Assembly: GCA_021205375.1 (NCBI GenBank)
Contig: JAJPXR010000132.1
Span: forward strand, 1 to 8,297
Reading direction: 5' to 3'
Source: Clostridiales bacterium
GTDB lineage: Bacteria > Bacillota > Clostridia > Oscillospirales > Oscillospiraceae
DNA length: 8,297 nt
Below the pieces are notes generated by a model that did not search any database, had not been told where the DNA came from, and saw only the letters and a program-made list of their open reading frames with translations. Positions 1-6,351 of the stretch are shown piece by piece. Numbering within the stretch: the first letter of the stretch is position 1; each line of letters opens with the position of its first letter. Position numbers and translations under genes: made by a program.

Positions 1-2
1 TG

Positions 3-83
3 CTGGCCCCCGGCGAGAACACCATCGTCTGGGACGGCGGCATCACCTCCGTTGAGATCACTCCAAGGTGGTGGACCCTTTGA
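3..83 (+). CDS. C-terminal end of phage distal tail (Dit-like) protein, partial
   Basis: An open frame enters from the left edge and ends at a TGA at 81-83, giving 26 residues that start LAPGENTIVWDGG and end EITPRWWTL. A GENTI segment followed by a PRWW-type ending is what I expect at the C-terminus of Sipho_tail-family distal tail proteins from phages of Gram-positive hosts. These form the ring between the tail tube and the tail tip. The gene lies directly upstream of the tail-tip gene in the same direction, the normal order in siphovirus tail modules. Its stop codon overlaps the likely TTG start of the next gene (TTGA at 80-83), which suggests translational coupling. Only the tail end is visible, so the family call rests on a short stretch plus context. 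Confidence 0.6.
   Translation: MAPGENTIVWDGGITSVEITPRWWTL
65..71 (+). promoter_or_regulatory. Ribosome binding site for the tail-tip gene, favours TTG start at 80
   Basis: AAGGTGG differs from the ideal AAGGAGG at one base and sits 8 bases before the TTG at 80-82. A GTG at 68 gives a slightly longer frame (4 more residues), but it lies inside this site and would have no ribosome site at a proper distance. Starting at the TTG gives a protein beginning MIPCLYSATETAFTTNG, a typical opening for this family of tail proteins. Confidence 0.65.
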
Positions 84-1897
84 TACCCTGTCTATATTCC
101 GCAACTGAAACCGCGTTTACGACCAATGGTATCGGTAAGCTGGCGGATTGTATCTCCTGTCAGGTCACGGAGAAGCGGAACAGCAGCTATGAGCTGAAAC
201 TGACCTACCCCACGGACGGCATCCACGCGGACAGCCTGCAAAAGGGCTGTGTCATTGTGGCGAAGCCTTCTGTGGCAGCAGAACCGCAGCCCTTCCGCAT
301 TTACAAGGTGGTCACCAACGCCACAGGAACGCTGGAGGTGGCGGCCCGGCACGTCAGCTATCAGCTGAACTACATCACCGCCTCCACTGTCTACGGCGCA
401 AGCTGTCTCTCCGCCATCCTCTCCCTGAAAACCAACGCCACCACCATCTGCGACTTCACCTTCTCCACCGACATCGAGTCAGACACGGCGCTGAGCATCA
501 GCGAGCCCAACTCCCTCCGCAACTGTCTGGGCGGGATAGACGGCTCCATCCTGGACACCTACGGCGGCGAGTTTGAGTGGGACTGGTACAACGTCATCCT
601 CCACAAGGCCAGGGGCAGCGACAACAATGTCCGTATCGTCTACGGCAAGAACCTGGTCGACCTGACCATGACCGAGGACGCAGGGGACGTGATCACCGGG
701 GTACACCCCTTCTGGAAGGGCCTGGACGGGGACGATGAGGTGTATGTGGAGCTGCCGGAAAAACTGGTTCTGGCGGAGGGCGCCACTGAGTACCGCATCC
801 GGGTGCTGGACTGCAGCACCGCCTTTGAGGAACAACCCACCGAGGAGCAGCTCCGTGCCTATGCCGAAAGCTATCTGGAATCCACCAGCTACACCACGCC
901 GGACGTGGACATCGAGATAAACTTCGCTCAGCTATGGCAAACGCCGGATTATGCCGGTATCGCCGCAGCGGAGCAGGTCAGCCTGTGTGACACCGTCCAC
1001 GTCTACATCGCAAAGCTGGGCCTTGAGGTGTCCAGCAAGGTGACGGAAACGGTCTACGACACCCTGCTGGAACGCTATGACAGCATCACGCTCTCCAACT
1101 CCACTGTGGTGTCCAGCCGCTCTCTGGTGTCCACCATTGATGACCTGGTGGCGGCAAGCGCCGCCGCGCTGGAGGCAAAGCAGACACAGCGGTATGAGAC
1201 GCTGTATGCCAGCATCCAGACCCTCGCGGCAGGCGCTATTACCGCAGAAACGGTCAGAGCTATCATAGCCGACTTCGACTATGTGGCTGCGGATGAGTTG
1301 AACGCAGCCGTAGCCGAACTGGGCTATCTGACCGCCACGCAAATCGCGGCGTCGTATGTCCAGACGGACAACCTGTCGGCGGCTGTGGCTGAACTGGGCT
1401 ATTTGACCTCAACGCAAATCGCTGCCAAGTATGTGACCAGCGACTATCTGGCCTCCAACTATATCACGGCATCGGTCACAAAATCCACTTACGCCACCAT
1501 TACCGACCTCAACACCAACTACCTGACCACAGCTCAACTCAAAGCGCAGTACGCCACCATAGACCTGGCAAACGTATCTGTAGCGGATGTGGGGACGCTG
1601 TTCGCCAACGTGGGCCTGCTGACCAACATGACGGTGGTGGATGGGAGCGTCACCGGCACTCTGAACGGCGTGACCATCAACGCCGATGTGATTACCACCG
1701 GGACACTCAGTGTGGACAGGCTTGTCCAGCTTCTCCAGCTCCTCCAGGAAACGTTCCTGGCACTCTGGCAGACCGATGTTCATGCTGTCCAGCCCTTCGC
1801 CGGTGGTACAACTGGTGTTCCAGCCGTACTTGCCGCCCAGTGTTACCAGCACCAGGTCGGCACTGCGGGCTGCCTCCAGCGCCTCGGCAAAGTGTGA
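80..1897 (+). CDS. Phage tail-tip / tail-spike protein (Tal-like), C-terminus replaced at a junction
   Basis: Structural protein of the siphovirus tail tip, which contacts the cell surface and may carry endopeptidase activity. The first roughly 330 residues (LYSATETAFTTNGIGKLADC, AARHVSYQLNYI, LDTYGGEFEWDWYNVILHKARG, VIVYGKNL-type and LCDTVHVYIAKLGLEVSSKVTE motifs) match the N-terminal domain of phage minor structural/tail endopeptidase proteins as I know them. A helical stretch follows (about residues 335-395), then a 25-residue repeat region, then a GTLNGVTINADVITTGTLSVDRL segment that normally leads into the receptor-binding tip. After base 1723 the frame runs 57 more codons through antisense GH3 sequence (LLQETFLALWQTD onward), which is not phage-like. 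About 548 of 605 residues are therefore native. The start chosen is TTG at 80; GTG at 68 is the alternative. The gene lies directly after the Dit-like gene. I see no holin, lysin or fibre genes after it, as would be expected in an intact prophage. Confidence 0.8.
   Translation: MIPCLYSATETAFTTNGIGKLADCISCQVTEKRNSSYELKLTYPTDGIHADSLQKGCVIVAKPSVAAEPQPFRIYKVVTNATGTLEVAARHVSYQLNYITASTVYGASCLSAILSLKTNATTICDFTFSTDIESDTALSISEPNSLRNCLGGIDGSILDTYGGEFEWDWYNVILHKARGSDNNVRIVYGKNLVDLTMTEDAGDVITGVHPFWKGLDGDDEVYVELPEKLVLAEGATEYRIRVLDCSTAFEEQPTEEQLRAYAESYLESTSYTTPDVDIEINFAQLWQTPDYAGIAAAEQVSLCDTVHVYIAKLGLEVSSKVTETVYDTLLERYDSITLSNSTVVSSRSLVSTIDDLVAASAAALEAKQTQRYETLYASIQTLAAGAITAETVRAIIADFDYVAADELNAAVAELGYLTATQIAASYVQTDNLSAAVAELGYLTSTQIAAKYVTSDYLASNYITASVTKSTYATITDLNTNYLTTAQLKAQYATIDLANVSVADVGTLFANVGLLTNMTVVDGSVTGTLNGVTINADVITTGTLSVDRLVQLLQLLQETFLALWQTDVHAVQPFAGGTTGVPAVLAAQCYQHQVGTAGCLQRLGKV
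1280..1429 (+). repeat. Two 75-base (25-residue) in-frame tandem repeats in the tail protein
   Basis: Unit 1 (1280-1354) begins YVAADELNAAVAELGYLT and unit 2 (1355-1429) begins YVQTDNLSAAVAELGYLT; both continue TxTQIAA. At least one degenerate copy follows (YVTSDYLASNYIT from 1430, then YLTTAQLKAQYAT). Period 75 keeps the frame. The repeats probably form an elongated trimeric stalk between the baseplate domain and the tip. The third-position changes between the two units (for example gccgaactg against gctgaactg) suggest an old duplication rather than a recent one. Confidence 0.75.
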
Positions 1898-3391
1898 GGT
1901 GTCGTTCCCCGTGAACGGATAGCCGTAAGCGTACACCCACTCCGTTTCCGGGCAGCGGGCCTGTAATGCCTCCAGCAGATTGCGCAGGCCGGGGTAAAAG
2001 CTCCGTGCCAATCGGTCTGTATCGGGATGCTCCACCAGAACGGAGGAACCGGGATAGGTCTCGTGGGACGCCTCTGTCTGCCGCTGGCCAGTGCCCTCCA
2101 CGCCCGCCATTGTCGCCACGCCGCCCAGCCGGGCCTCCTGCCGGGTCAGGTTCATATAGCATCCAAACAGGTTCCGGGTGGTTCCCGCGTGCCAGCCGAT
2201 GACCGCCACCCGCTTGCCCCGCAGGTTCCCCAGGGGCAGCAGACCGTCGTTTTTCAGCAGGACGGTGGATTCCTCCGCCATTCTGCGGCCCAATGCTTTT
2301 GCCTCTGGGTCGTGCAGGGTGCGGGCGATTTCCCCTTCCTCCGCGGGGTAGGGATTCTCAAACAGGCCCAGACGGAACTTTTCTGTCAAAATCCGCAGCG
2401 CTGCCTGATTCACCAGTTTCCGCCCGGCCTCACTCTGCCGGAGAGAGGCTTTGCAGTCCTCGTTGAAGGTCAACGGCTCTGGGGCTTCCAGATCCATCCC
2501 GGCCTGGAGCGCCAGCACTCCGGCTTCTGCTCGGTTTTCTGTCAGTCGGTGTACGGAGAAAACCTGCTCCACAGAGCTGTAATCGGCAAAGACGAACCCC
2601 TGGAAACCCATCTCCTCCCGGAGCAGTCCGGTGAGAAGAGCGCGGTTCGCCGCTGCGGGGACGCCGTCAACGGAGGAGTAGCAATTCATCAGACTGTGCA
2701 ATCCGGCTTCTGTGATGGCGGCCTGAAAGGGCTTGGCGTACTGCTCCCGCAGTTGCCGGGGGGAGGCGGTGACCTGAGCGGTGTGAACGCCGCCCATACC
2801 GGACATGAACCCCAGGAAGTGCTTGGCGCAGGCCAGAACACCTTTCTCCGGCACGCCGTTTCCCTGTAACCCCTGCACATAGGCCACGCCCATCGCGGCG
2901 GCCAGAGTGGGGTCCTCGCCAAAGGATTCCCCCTGACGGCCCATACGGGCGTCCCGGCTGATGTCCAGAACAGGAGCCAGACCGTGGGCGATGCCACAGG
3001 CTCTGGCCTGACGGCCAATCATCTCCGCCATCTCCCGTTCCAACTCCGGGTCCCAGGTGGACGCCTGGGCCAGCTCGTTGGGGAACTGAGTGGCCTCCGA
3101 CATCAGCACACCGGTGGCGGTCTCAATGTGCGCCAGCGCCGGGATATGGTGAGGGCTGCAGGCCATCACTGTCTCCTGTGTTTTGCGAATCCGTTGGACA
3201 GCGTCTGCCCGGCGCTCCGTCACGCTGGCAAACAGGCAGGAGAAGGCGCCTGCTCCATAGAGCGCGGTCTGCTGGTTGATCTGCTCTGGAAAGTAACACT
3301 GGAGCTGGGCAAATTTCTCGTCAAAGCTCATGCGGTTCAGCAAATCCTGCGCCCGCTCCTCCGGGGGGAGACCAGCGTCTAAATACTTCAT
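1409..3391 (-). CDS. Glycoside hydrolase family 3 beta-glycosidase, C-terminally truncated
   Basis: Hydrolyses terminal beta-linked sugars from oligosaccharides by a retaining mechanism; the substrate (glucose, xylose or other) cannot be told from sequence. The N-terminal (beta/alpha)8 domain spans about residues 10-345, with motifs PALAHIETATG, GLAPVLDISRDARMGRQGESFGED, CAKHFLGFM (about 188-196) and GFVFADYSS. Asp270 of FADYSS is the expected nucleophile, in a context that differs from the common SDW/SDY form. The GH3 C-terminal domain begins near 370 (AEESTVLLKNDGLLPL) and includes TTGEGLDSMNIGLP, where Glu532 is the likely acid/base. Native sequence stops near residue 559 (LDKPV, base 1715). 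The remaining frame of about 101 residues is antisense phage DNA, so 150-250 residues of the usual 700-800 are missing and the enzyme is probably inactive if this join is real. The start at 3391 is chosen because AGAGGTG (3400-3406) lies 8 bases upstream; the frame is open to an ATG at 3457, inside the terminator hairpin. There is no signal peptide, so a cytoplasmic enzyme is likely. Confidence 0.85.
   Translation of the reverse strand: MKYLDAGLPPEERAQDLLNRMSFDEKFAQLQCYFPEQINQQTALYGAGAFSCLFASVTERRADAVQRIRKTQETVMACSPHHIPALAHIETATGVLMSEATQFPNELAQASTWDPELEREMAEMIGRQARACGIAHGLAPVLDISRDARMGRQGESFGEDPTLAAAMGVAYVQGLQGNGVPEKGVLACAKHFLGFMSGMGGVHTAQVTASPRQLREQYAKPFQAAITEAGLHSLMNCYSSVDGVPAAANRALLTGLLREEMGFQGFVFADYSSVEQVFSVHRLTENRAEAGVLALQAGMDLEAPEPLTFNEDCKASLRQSEAGRKLVNQAALRILTEKFRLGLFENPYPAEEGEIARTLHDPEAKALGRRMAEESTVLLKNDGLLPLGNLRGKRVAVIGWHAGTTRNLFGCYMNLTRQEARLGGVATMAGVEGTGQRQTEASHETYPGSSVLVEHPDTDRLARSFYPGLRNLLEALQARCPETEWVYAYGYPFTGNDTSHFAEALEAARSADLVLVTLGGKYGWNTSCTTGEGLDSMNIGLPECQERFLEELEKLDKPVHTECPGGNHIGVDGHAVQSAGDAPIHHRHVGQQAHVGEQRPHIRYRYVCQVYGGVLRFELSCGQVVGVEVGNGGVSGFCDRCRDIVGGQIVAGHILGSDLR
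1712..1723. other. Junction between phage tail DNA and glycan-use locus
   Basis: Up to about 1723 the + strand reads as native tail protein (GTLSVDRL). From about 1715 rightwards the - strand reads as native GH3 (LEELEKLDKPV). The shared bases gtggacaggctt fit both genes, so the join lies in a short stretch of microhomology. Both genes are cut at internal, conserved places and run on into each other's antisense (57 codons for the tail gene, about 101 for GH3). No insertion sequence, integrase gene, direct repeat, tRNA or terminator is visible here. This fits either an illegitimate recombination/deletion joining prophage and chromosome, or a chimeric assembly. Confidence 0.75.
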
Positions 3392-3431
3392 ATGTCTTGC
3401 ACCTCTGTGAATGGAATGTAATTCATAAAAT

Positions 3432-3476
3432 AAGTGCGGGAATCCCAAACAGTACACGCTTACGATTCCCGCACTT
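3432..3476 (-). terminator. Hairpin terminator after the hydrolase gene, ahead of GH3
   Basis: A perfect 13-base inverted repeat (AAGTGCGGGAATC at 3432-3444, GATTCCCGCACTT at 3464-3476) encloses a 19-base loop. It starts 15 bases after the hydrolase stop codon. On the - strand the stem is followed by ATTTTAT, a modest U-rich tract. This fits a Rho-independent terminator for the upstream gene. The unusually long loop and the nearby GH3 start (40 bases past the stem) also allow a role as an attenuator with partial read-through into GH3. I see no convincing separate promoter for GH3 in 3392-3431. Confidence 0.75.
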
Positions 3477-3491
3477 TACGGAAGGGGTTCC

Positions 3492-5516
3492 TTAGTTTTC
3501 TACGATGACCCGCACCTTGCTCAGGTTCTTACACTGGGTAAAGATGTCCTCAGTGCTGCCGCTGCGACTGGACTGCACCTTGATAACGGGGAACCAGGTG
3601 CCGGGGGTCTGGAAAGCGTGGTCGGCGGACACCGTAGCCTTGCTGCCGTCGGCAGTAACGGGATGCAGTTCCAGGCTGTTGCTGAAATCGTTGGTCTTTT
3701 CAAAGTCCCAGGCTGCGTAAGTCACCGCTCCGCCGCCAGGTGTGGCCTCAATTTCTGCTGTGAAGTGGACGGTCTCGCCTACCTTGACGCGGACACGTTC
3801 CTGTCCGTTGGCCCAGGAGTGAACTACCGGCTGGAGGCCCTGACGGGCGGGGCTGTTGTCCATTTCCACCTGTCCGTCGTTGACGCGGTACTGAGTATTG
3901 GCGGGCGGCTCAATGCCCTTTTCCACCCAGTCCGCCAGGTCAAACAGGGACTGGTGCAGCATTCCCAGATAATCCACAGTGAATTGGGCGTCGTCCAGAT
4001 ACCCGGCCCGGTCGTCGTGGATGCAGTTGTCGTTGTAATAGAGTCGCATCCAATCCTTGTCGTCGCCTTTGGCCTCTCGTACCCGGCTGCGATACCAGTC
4101 GCCGTGCCAGGGCAGGGCGCTCTCGTCCAGCAGACTGCAATTCACAATGATTTTGCTGTTGATTTTGCCGTTGGGGACTGTTCCGCCACCGTTTTGGGCG
4201 ATTAGCGGGGCAATGAGCATGGGGATCTGAGGATACTTCGGGGTCCCGTCCTCGTTGCGGTACTGGTCGTAGACATAATAGGTCTCGTCCGGCACCTGAT
4301 GGCGCTGGAGGGTCTGCATGGCCAGATAGTCGCTGTTGTCGATCATGACCTCGTCGCCCACAGCCAGTCCCTCCAGGGCGTTGCCGCTGTTCTGGCCGTC
4401 AAAGGCGGAGGAGACCACGATCACGCCGTGTTCCAGGCTCTCCACCGGCTGCTCCTTTCCGGCGGCTTTGCCGGTCAGCACCTTGATTTTGCACCGGAAC
4501 AGATAGCTGCCCTCCGGCGGCTCCTCTTCCAGAACAATGTCCGGGGTGGTCTGGTTGCCCACCATTGTGTTGATCCAGCTGGTGTCCACGCTGCTGAAAT
4601 CTCCATCCGGGGTGGATTTGTTCTTTTCCAGCAGGCCCCGCACCTTTGTGACGAACTGGACGCGGTCACGGTACTCGCTGCTGTTGGGGTCAGCTCCGGC
4701 GTACCCCTCCTTGGTCCAAAAGTCCTCAAAATAGGAGGGCGCGATCTGCTTGACCGTGGGAGCCAGCACCATCAGGGAGCCGTCGCCCATATAGGGGTGG
4801 CAGAACCAGGCCCGCTTGGGGAAGCCCATTTTGCAGGCTTCGATCACAGCGTCCCGCTGGTCGCCTTCCAGCCCTTCCAGGATGTCTCCGCTGCCGCCGG
4901 GCTGCATGACATCCACCAGCTTGTCCAGCCCCTTTGTCCCCAGCATCCGCATGACCCGCAGACGGGCGCAGAACACGTTGGGGGTGGCCATCGGGTTGGC
5001 CAGCACATAGGGGCAGCCGCCGTCCCACACGCCGGTGGTGGCCTCGATGCAGCTCATGGTCTTGAAGCTGCCGCCGCTGCCGCCGAACACATAGCCATAA
5101 GGCCGGTGCTCGTAGCCGTAGACCCGCTGGGCAACCGTCCGGCTGAACTGAGCGGTGTTGGCGCTGGATTTGTAGAGCCGTTCGCAGTCTCCTATCACGA
5201 AGCCGCCCTGGTTAGAGACCACATAGTAGCCGCCGTGGGTCAGGAAACAGGCGATTTTGTCGTCCTCTCCGGTGAGCTTTTCGCTCTCGCGCTCGTTCTC
5301 CGGCGCGGGGGAGAGATACTGGAAGAAGCGGCCTTCATATTTGTCCTTTTCCGGGAAGTAGAAGCAGAATTTGACCTCCTGCCCCTGCACCTCCGTGTTG
5401 CGGAAGCCGCCGTGGACATAGTAGTGGCGCACCGGTGTGTCCCGCCACTCCTCCTCATCGATGTAAGGCTCCGCAAAGTAGGGGTCGCCTATGGCTGTGT
5501 ACAGTTCCTGTGACAT
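3492..5516 (-). CDS. Alpha/beta-hydrolase-like (tannase/esterase-like) protein with C-terminal PKD-like domain
   Basis: A 674-residue protein that I cannot assign to a characterised enzyme. The N-terminal part (HYYVHGGFRN, FCFYFPEKDKYEGRFFQY) leads to a nucleophile-elbow motif GGSGGS at 145-150, with Ser147 as the probable nucleophile. It is followed by CIEATTGVWDGGCPYVLANP, a pattern resembling tannase/feruloyl-esterase-type hydrolases. Near 460-500, SLLDESALPWHGDWYRSRV and RLYYNDNCIHDD supply a likely acid (Asp464) and base (His500). The triad is inferred by pattern, not shown. Residues about 575-674 (VGETVHFTAEIEATPGG, AAWDFEKT, SADHAFQTPGTWFPVIKV) look like a PKD-type Ig-like fold. There is no signal peptide or membrane segment, which is odd for a PKD protein. 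The ATG at 5516 has AAAGGATGG just upstream. It follows nagB by 91 bases and may have its own promoter. Its place beside nagAB and glycosidases suggests removal of ester groups (acyl or phenolic) from a glycan; this is inference. Confidence 0.65.
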   Translation of the reverse strand: MSQELYTAIGDPYFAEPYIDEEEWRDTPVRHYYVHGGFRNTEVQGQEVKFCFYFPEKDKYEGRFFQYLSPAPENERESEKLTGEDDKIACFLTHGGYYVVSNQGGFVIGDCERLYKSSANTAQFSRTVAQRVYGYEHRPYGYVFGGSGGSFKTMSCIEATTGVWDGGCPYVLANPMATPNVFCARLRVMRMLGTKGLDKLVDVMQPGGSGDILEGLEGDQRDAVIEACKMGFPKRAWFCHPYMGDGSLMVLAPTVKQIAPSYFEDFWTKEGYAGADPNSSEYRDRVQFVTKVRGLLEKNKSTPDGDFSSVDTSWINTMVGNQTTPDIVLEEEPPEGSYLFRCKIKVLTGKAAGKEQPVESLEHGVIVVSSAFDGQNSGNALEGLAVGDEVMIDNSDYLAMQTLQRHQVPDETYYVYDQYRNEDGTPKYPQIPMLIAPLIAQNGGGTVPNGKINSKIIVNCSLLDESALPWHGDWYRSRVREAKGDDKDWMRLYYNDNCIHDDRAGYLDDAQFTVDYLGMLHQSLFDLADWVEKGIEPPANTQYRVNDGQVEMDNSPARQGLQPVVHSWANGQERVRVKVGETVHFTAEIEATPGGGAVTYAAWDFEKTNDFSNSLELHPVTADGSKATVSADHAFQTPGTWFPVIKVQSSRSGSTEDIFTQCKNLSKVRVIVEN

Positions 5517-5564
5517 ATGGTTCCATCCTTTCGCCGCCGACCTCGCGTAGAGAATCAGCTTATT

Positions 5565-5593
5565 ATTTTATGTTTTATGCCGGGGTCCGGCAA
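5565..5593 (-). promoter_or_regulatory. Possible sigma-A-type promoter for the hydrolase gene
   Basis: Reading the - strand, TTGCCG (5588-5593, 4 of 6 to TTGACA) is followed after 17 bases by TAAAAT (5565-5570, 5 of 6 to TATAAT). It lies in the AT-rich 91-base gap between nagB and the hydrolase, leaving a 5' leader of about 40 bases. A small inverted repeat TGCCGG-GGT-CCGGCA (5578-5592) overlaps the -35 and spacer. It could be an operator-like element or a weak terminator for the nag operon, but it lacks a T-run on the - strand. Confidence 0.45.
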
Positions 5594-5607
5594 ACAGGAC
5601 AGGGTTT

Positions 5608-6333
5608 TTACACCTTGGACAGCGCGGCTTCGTCCGCCACCAGCGTGAAGTCCGGGTGCAGTTGGAGAATGGAGCCGGAGACCAGCGGGGTGATGGGGCC
5701 GAAAAAGGCCGCTTTGACGGCGTCCGCCTTTTCCACGCCGCTTGCCACCAGCACCACCCGGCGGGCGTTCATAATGTCGCAAATGCCCATCGTGTAGGCA
5801 AACCGGGGAACGTCCTCTTCCCGCTGGAAGAACCGCTTGTTGGCCTGGATGGTGGTCTCGGTCAGAGCCACCTTATGGGTGCCTTTGGTGAAGCAGGTGT
5901 CCGGCTCGTTGAAGCCGATGTGTCCGTTGGGGCCGATGCCCAGAAGCTGCAAATCCAGCTTGCCCAGGCCGCTGATCACGCTGTCGTAGCGCTGGCACTC
6001 CGCCGCCTCGTCCGGGGCGATCCCACAGGGGATGTTGGTGTTAGAGGGGTCGATGTTGACCCGGTCAAAGAAGTGGCTGCGCATAAAGTAAGCGTAGCTC
6101 TGCTCGTGGCTGCTGTCCAGCCCCACATATTCGTCCAGGTTGACGGTACGCACCTGGCTGAAATCCAGGTCGCCCTTCTCATACCACTTGATGAGCTGCT
6201 CATAGGTCCCGATGGGGCTGGAACCGGTGGCCAGGCCCAACACACAGTCCGGTTTGAGGATCACCTGAGCGGAAATGATGTTCGCCGCCTGACGGCTCAT
6301 GTGGTTATAATCTTTTGCACGAATGATTTTCAT
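5608..6333 (-). CDS. nagB: Glucosamine-6-phosphate deaminase NagB
   Basis: Converts glucosamine-6-phosphate to fructose-6-phosphate and ammonia, the last dedicated step of GlcNAc use in the cytoplasm. At 241 residues it is the short Firmicutes-type form, against about 266 in E. coli, whose C-terminus carries allosteric residues. Visible motifs are the phosphate loop ATGSSPIG (35-42), NLDEYVGL with the general base Asp67, and GIGPNGHIGFNEP with His138 and Glu143. Asn136 occupies the position of E. coli Asp141, a change I recall from other Gram-positive NagB proteins. MGICDIMNARRVVLVASG and KADAVKAAFFGPITP are further family blocks. The ATG at 6333 is preceded by AAAGGAAAGG, which overlaps the end of nagA. 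It lies 18 bases downstream of nagA in the same direction, so the two are certainly co-transcribed and act consecutively. Nothing suggests damage. Confidence 0.96.
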   Translation of the reverse strand: MKIIRAKDYNHMSRQAANIISAQVILKPDCVLGLATGSSPIGTYEQLIKWYEKGDLDFSQVRTVNLDEYVGLDSSHEQSYAYFMRSHFFDRVNIDPSNTNIPCGIAPDEAAECQRYDSVISGLGKLDLQLLGIGPNGHIGFNEPDTCFTKGTHKVALTETTIQANKRFFQREEDVPRFAYTMGICDIMNARRVVLVASGVEKADAVKAAFFGPITPLVSGSILQLHPDFTLVADEAALSKV

Positions 6334-6351
6334 AAAAATCAGCCTTTCCTT

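Noticed and set aside
1280..1560. CRISPR-like array
   Set aside because: The repeats are in-frame coding repeats with no spacers of the usual kind, and the copies diverge at codon third positions.
1409..1714. A novel C-terminal domain on the GH3 enzyme (about 101 residues)
   Set aside because: It is the antisense of the phage tail stalk, repeats included, not a domain of its own; no GH3-like or known sequence is present.
1712..1723. Prophage attachment site at the junction
   Set aside because: No tRNA or integrase gene and no second copy of the 12-base stretch was seen. The join falls inside a tail structural gene, not at the end of a prophage.
1724..1897. A novel receptor-binding tip on the tail protein (57 residues)
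   Set aside because: It is the antisense of the GH3 C-terminal domain and follows the junction directly.
2027..2869. 280-codon + strand open frame antisense to GH3
   Set aside because: GH3 on the opposite strand has clear family motifs throughout this stretch, so this is a shadow frame.
4299..5513. 404-codon + strand open frame antisense to the hydrolase
   Set aside because: It lies wholly inside the hydrolase gene, has low-complexity Ala/Val/His/Gln content, and its start has no supporting ribosome site that I can see.
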